Shown here one piece after another: positions 59,420 to 64,000 of a stretch of 64,000 nucleotides of DNA. Location of the stretch: contig JAQPZY010001164.1 in NCBI GenBank assembly GCA_029931535.1, forward strand, positions 788,501 through 852,500. The letters are read 5' to 3'. A program made the translations under genes and the position numbers. How positions within the stretch are numbered: the first letter of the stretch is position 1; each line of letters starts with the position of its first letter. The notes below the pieces were generated by a model, which did no database searches, had not been told where the DNA came from, and saw only the letters and a list, made by a program, of their open reading frames with translations. The stretch is from Margaritifera margaritifera (Eukaryota; Mollusca; Bivalvia; Unionida; Margaritiferidae).

Positions 59420-59609
59420 TACCATCTATACTTACATATATGTCAGATGTAACAGTATAGACCCAGATCTACTTTCACATAATGAACCAGCATATCTGGG
59501 TCTATGCAGCTTGCTATGCCTTATCAGTAAAACAAACAACATAGACTCTTATGCAATGGTATATCAGGGACTATGTTGTTACCTGACTTGTATGCAAGTA
59601 TATATAGTA
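59420..59609. mobile_element. Hairpin TIR element, copy 9
   Basis: Termini TACCATCTATACTTACATAT and AAGTATATATAGTA. First hairpin arms GTATAGACCCAGATCT and ATATCTGGGTCTATGCAG; the second hairpin is shortened by loss of most of its left arm. About 130 bp from the tentative exon at 59736. Confidence 0.85.
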
Positions 59610-59735
59610 AGTATTAATATGAAATTTCATTAAGACTAGATATGCGAGATTATACAAATTACTTTTCTCCAGAAGACAAAAACATTGCCATTATTTTGTA
59701 CTTGAATACAATAAGAATTCTGCTGAAAGACTCAC

Positions 59736-59813
59736 CTGCTCCACTAAAGCAACTTCCAAATACCCAGCACAGTCAATGGAGCATGAAAAGTAGGTTGCTG
59801 TGACCTCCTTTGC
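59736..59813 (-). CDS. SRCIN1/KIAA1217-like: Tentative 78-bp exon of the SRCIN1/KIAA1217-like gene
   Basis: On the minus strand a 26-codon open stretch is bounded by an acceptor (TTATCATAG|GCAAAG) and a strong donor (GAGCAG|GTGAGT), phase 0 at both ends, so it fits between the long exon (60083) and the next exon (54917) without breaking the frame. The peptide begins AKEVTATYF, contains two Cys and ends in ALVEQ. I do not recognise it in vertebrate family members. The pyrimidine tract before the acceptor is modest. It may be an alternatively used or lineage-specific exon, or a chance open stretch. Confidence 0.42.
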
Positions 59814-60082
59814 CTATGATAAGCAGTAAATACCCTCCCGTGATGAATAAACCCTTCAAGTTTCTTGACTGTACATGCAACAGTCTCAGAGGAACTGAGT
59901 AAAATGCAAAAAAACTTAACCTTGATACATATGTCAACAACAAAAACAACAACACCAGCAAAGTGACACCTATGTCTTTCCTAACCTTTGCAGGCAAGAC
60001 AAAAACACATGAACACAAATAATAAATATGGACTAGGCACTTTCACAAAACATATTATGATTTTCTAAAATCTCATGATTAC

Positions 60083-61177
60083 CTTAAACATTTCATATAA
60101 ATCAATATCTGGATGCTCCATGAATTTTGGTTGCTTCAGAATTCCCCGAACTGGTCGACTATCACTGTATAGGAATTCTGCTATAGGTCGCCTCTCAAAA
60201 TACCTCCGTTGTAGATCTCTCTCATACTGACGTTGACTGCAACTATCATGTAATTGACTACTCTCCTGGGAAGAAGGGGAACTTGATTCTAGTCTGGTTC
60301 CTACTCTATAGACTGGCTCTTGCACTTTTCTAAATTCACTAGTCCTTGGATTTGTCCTTGTCAATTTTGTTTGGCTGTTGGGACAGGCTCTAGCACCTTG
60401 TTTTGGGGGGATTAGTCTTGCTGGCTTTTTTGGACCAGTATGCTGTACTGGAAAACATAATCTTGATGGAGTCTCTCGGCTAGTACTGGCTTTTGGAGAG
60501 GAGTGCAAAAATGATCCCCGTTCTTGAAAGGTGCTAGGTTTGGGAGAATATAACCTTGAAGTATTTGCATGGCTAGTACTAGGTTGAGTACTAGGTTGAG
60601 GAAGATACAATTTTGACTGTCCTTGTTGACTGGTTCTTTTCCTTGGCAAAAGCGATCTAGGTCTACCTTGACCCTGACCTAATCTGCGTGTTTCATGAAT
60701 ATTTGATAACCTAGACTGATCATATGCCCTTGAATCTTCTATTAAGTCATCGTCAGTGATTTTAGATGCCTTCTTTGGTATTTGTGAAGGAATACTAGAG
60801 CCTTTCAATTCAAACTGGTTCCTAGGACTTGTGCTTTGTTGCTCCTGTGTTGTAGACTCATAACTTTTTGCATGCCGTACTAATTCCTGTTGCTGTTCCA
60901 ATGGATCTAGTTCAAAGTACCGCGCTTGTCTCTTTATCTTAGTTTGACCATTACGACTTCTACGTTGATTTCTTTGAGATGAAAGGTCTCTAAATCCAAT
61001 TTCATCACCTTCACCATTGTAGTCAAATCCAATGTAACTACTCTTTAACCTTGTTTGTTCATGGGAATCACATGAATTATTTCCCCTTGTGGGTAAATCT
61101 TCAGGCCTATCTGTTCTTCCTCCAATGCAGCCGAAAATGGCTTCCTTCATCTTACAAAAAACACATCCTCGAAACAT
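60083..61177 (-). CDS. SRCIN1/KIAA1217-like: SRCIN1/KIAA1217-like gene, long N-terminal exon
   Basis: Open frame of 365 codons on the minus strand ending at a consensus donor (AAG|GTAATC) in phase 0. The first Met (61177) follows an in-frame TAA four codons upstream; a second Met at residue 10 has a better context (A at -3) and could be the real start. A possible acceptor (TAAACAG) sits just upstream, so an extra 5' exon is possible. The product is probably disordered: rich in Ser, Arg, Gln and Pro, with a basic stretch at residues 69-87 and a Cys-containing N-terminus (C5, C8, C17). A loose repeat of the form S-[RK]-L-[YC]-x-P recurs near residues 188, 208 and 238, with a weaker copy near 253. 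I recognise no catalytic domain. It is assigned to the gene by its position, strand and compatible splice phase upstream of the conserved exons, not by similarity. It could be a lineage-specific N-terminus or an alternative first exon. Confidence 0.72.
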
Positions 61178-64000
61178 GTAAACTGTTTAGAAGAATGCAC
61201 AACCCTTCAAAACTTTTCCTGAGAATTTCATTTGTGAACTTTTGAGGATTGTAAATGATTTATATAATTAATCATTAAATTCTTGGTTAGACATGTGAAA
61301 ATAGTTCTATTGAATTGTTTAGCATTGTCCTTCAATTTTTGAGTAATAATTCTATATGAAAAGTCCTCCCAGTATGAAGTTCTGAACACCACAGAATCCT
61401 GAATTTTCTTTAAAAATTCCCCTTAATATTCACTGTACAAAGAAATACACTTCCACTTCAATATGATGGAGACTGTAAAACTGACACAACAACTTAAATG
61501 ACAAGTTCAATTTGTATCCAGAATCATACTTTTTGAATTTGCACATAATCCTATTGTGTACAAAAAGAAAGAGTAAAAAAATCAGTCTGCTAGAAAGCAA
61601 AAGAGAAATCTTGCCAAAATTTGGAAGTTGTACTGGCAAGTTCCAATATTCCAATCTGGTTTCCATCTAAATTATCAAATCCCATATCTGATGCACAGTT
61701 CAGTATTCTGCAATATACAGAATCTGCAGCAGCCAGACTGATAACGTGCAATAACAAAGCTGCAATGACCAACTATATGCTAACTTGACTGAAAAATGAA
61801 CAGTTTTGAAGACACAGCCTATATGAATGTTTGCTTAATTTCACACCTTGTGTTTATTCTTTTGTACACACATGCCTCAGCCAATTGTAACTCTTATGTA
61901 AATACTGTGCACCAATCATGTATACTATCCTTGGTAAATATAAAGTAAATAATCTATTTGTTATTGATATTACTTCAGAATCAATATACTGTCAATATAT
62001 ATCTGGATATAATTACACTGTATTTGAAGGTAATGCACCTGGACAGTGCTCCCATTTATTTAAATTATGGTCCAGATTGTAAGAGTCTATGAAATTTAAT
62101 GGGTAAAGATAAAGTTTTTTGTGTAATATCTCTTTCATGAGAATGTATTCCTCTTAAATAGTACAAGATTCCAACAGTGTAAGCTGTCGGACTAGAAACT
62201 AAGTCAATATGCTTCATGCACCATGACTATACACCAAAAACTTATATAAAAAACTGTTAAAAAACATTTTAGGAAATGCAACTTACACTTTCAGTGTTAA
62301 ATATTTACAAATAAATAAAACAAAACGATAATTGTTTGCATTGAGGAAAAATGGATGTAATGGAATGTTCTGACAGACTGACTGGTGTAAAATTATTGCA
62401 CTTTTTCCCAAATATTCTCAAGTGGATGAAAATAAATCAATTTGTGATGCCTTTCAAGGAACAACAATACTATGTGAATATGGTTTGGAAATAATTCTCC
62501 AAATTCCAATATGAATCAGGAACAAACATGGTCAATACTGTACACAACTTCCGTAGATAAAGTCAACTTTGAAACGCTACATATTGTATCTAGAAATTAA
62601 GTTCCAAATGCCTCTTCAAGTTACATATTCATATAATGCCACTATACTTAAGTCTGTTAACAGTAAACTTCCAACCATGTTCACTGCCTTTCACCTGTCT
62701 AATACAAACATACAGTAATCCCTGAACTCTGGCATGATTAACGGCAACAGAATCAAAGGATTTTCCTCTAGATTGCAGGCCACTAGACATTTGACACAGA
62801 CATTTATTTGTCTTCACAAGAACCCAGAATTGTACAAACACTGTCACAGATCAAGTGGAATTTGTCTGGTTAAGATACTAAAGTTTGTTCATCATTCAGT
62901 TAAGCTGATATCTGGCACAGCTGTAGAGGTGGTTTGATGAACAACAGGATGGTGATGAAGCTAAGCATTGAGACATACTGTTAAGGATCCAACTTGTAAA
63001 AAAACTACATTATGCTTGATTGAAATGTGGCTGCACTCACTGGGATAGGGTACACTGAAAATGAAGAAATAAATGGGAATTTCGCTACATATACCCATAA
63101 TGCTATATTTTCTAGTTTGTTGTTGACAATTTGCAGTTAATGATTAATTAACATGGGTCCCCTCTAATAAGGCCACCCCTTCTGTTATGAAAATATAGTC
63201 TAACAAATATGTATGTGTAGGGTTTAATGGCACATCAACACAATACTGACTATGTAGTAGTGCTGAGTAAAGGTTATTCAATAAAAATGGTAAAGATAAA
63301 ATGTTGCTACAAAAAAGTGACTTCTGGTGAGAAGGTCAAATAGCAAGACTGTGCAGCCTTGGTTCTGGATATTGTGGACTCTTATCAAAGGGTGTCCTAA
63401 AAAGCCGAGTCCATGTATTTCCACAGTTTACATTTTGAATGAAAAGTTTGCTTCCATTTCATAAACTTTAGAGTAACTCCATAAAGTCTCAAGAACCATG
63501 AAAGCATTAGATCCAAGGATCCTTGTAAAAAAAAAATCATAAAATTTGTGAAGCTGAGCCCAAAGCACATGTATCTTTTATTATTCAAATCTATGAATTA
63601 CTAGTAAAAACATTCGTAATACAACCTGTAATATTGCAAATTTACTGGTATTCTAGGATTGTACCATTTTTGTTTAATTCTGTTTAATAACACAACTAAT
63701 AATGGCCTGCCCATGGAGACAATATGCTCCCCCCTACCCTCCTGCATTATCCAGAAATATTAGTACCATCAAAAATGTCATTTTTTGCAATACCACTACA
63801 ATTGATACCTAAAAAAAAAGAGTACAGTGAACAACACATTATATGTCTGTCCCATATTTAATAATCCTCTGTGCAGATAACTGAAATTTTGTGCTGAAAT
63901 GTTTTTTCTTCTTTCAGTCAAAGTGATGCTGACCTTTGACCTTTTGACCACCAAATTAATAGGCTTCTTCCTTACCTCAAATCCAATCCACAAAGTTTGG
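61178..64000. other. Upstream region without a recognisable gene
   Basis: About 2.8 kb of AT-rich sequence 5' of the first proposed exon. No open frame here resembles a known family, and I saw no clear promoter motif or CpG-rich stretch. It may be a 5' flank or an intron after an unseen 5' exon. The last 120 bases (63880-64000) start a mollusc-type TGACCTTTGACC repeat. Confidence 0.6.
63880..64000. repeat. Mollusc-type TGACCTTTGACC repeat at the right edge
   Basis: One unit of the repeat also seen at 4.65-5.4 kb: TTTTTTCTTCTTTCAGTCAA, then CTGACCTTTGACCTTTTGAC, then CCAAATTAATAGGCTTCTTC and TCCACAAAGTTTGG. It runs off the window. Confidence 0.8.

Larger units (their letters stand above)
54918..59735 (-). 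other. Intron (4.8 kb) upstream of the 'RYPQYA' exon
   Basis: Minus-strand interval between the tentative exon at 59736 and the exon at 54917 (or part of a larger intron reaching 60082 if the tentative exon is not real). It contains a 72-bp tandem array, a 36-bp tandem array, three related TIR elements, a nested transposon pair and one hairpin TIR element. 58.5-59.3 kb shows nothing recognisable. Confidence 0.7.

Noticed and set aside
60065..60082. Extension of the long exon to the stop at 60065 (five more residues, VIMRF)
   Set aside because: The frame passes through a consensus donor (AAG|GTAATC) in a phase that fits the downstream exons, so splicing is more likely than termination there.

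Overview
The window looks like AT-rich nuclear DNA from an invertebrate animal, most likely a lophotrochozoan and probably a bivalve or other mollusc. The reasons are short coding exons with GT-AG introns up to 32 kb, many tRNA-headed SINEs, LINE and DIRS remnants, many small terminal-inverted-repeat (TIR) elements, and diverged tandem repeats carrying a TGACCTTTGACC motif of a kind I recall from molluscan genomes. The species cannot be named from the sequence.

One protein-coding gene is well supported. It runs right to left on the minus strand across almost the whole window and leaves it at the left edge. It is an invertebrate homologue of the vertebrate SRCIN1 (p140Cap/SNIP) and KIAA1217 (sickle tail) family, called coiled-coil protein AGAP005037-like in insects. 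Seven exons are proposed: 61177-60083, 59813-59736 (tentative), 54917-54810, 22345-22159, 15885-15687, 10720-10558 and 550-101. Their splice phases (0,0,0,1,2,0,0) join into one open frame of 760 codons. The four exons from 54.9 to 10.6 kb follow the vertebrate N-terminal order: a short 'RKEAF..L...YP' block, a 'MSE.DAP' block, the conserved 'YGDETK...LPNEIT' block, and its 'DI.DR..LK' continuation. The coiled coil and AIP3-like C-terminus would lie beyond position 1.

The rest is intronic or upstream repeat DNA. At 0.55-10.5 kb lie three copies of a hairpin-bearing small transposon, mollusc-type diverged tandem repeats, and a decayed DIRS-like tyrosine-recombinase retroelement (5881-10538) that stops about 20 bp from an exon's splice donor. 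At 10.7-22 kb are SINEs, tandem repeats and small TIR elements. The 32 kb intron at 22.3-54.8 kb holds three of the four LINE remnants, two TTAA-ended TIR elements, several other TIR elements, long microsatellites, and a 1.3 kb minisatellite of about 74 18-bp units grown inside a TIR element. At 55-59.7 kb are a 72-bp tandem array and a nested transposon pair with a perfect 8-bp target duplication. At 61.2-64 kb no gene is visible.

The most distinctive element is the nine-copy hairpin family. Its two internal palindromes differ at several positions yet each stays self-complementary, and copies carry one, two or three hairpins including left/right hybrids. Long open frames inside tandem repeats are judged not to be genes.
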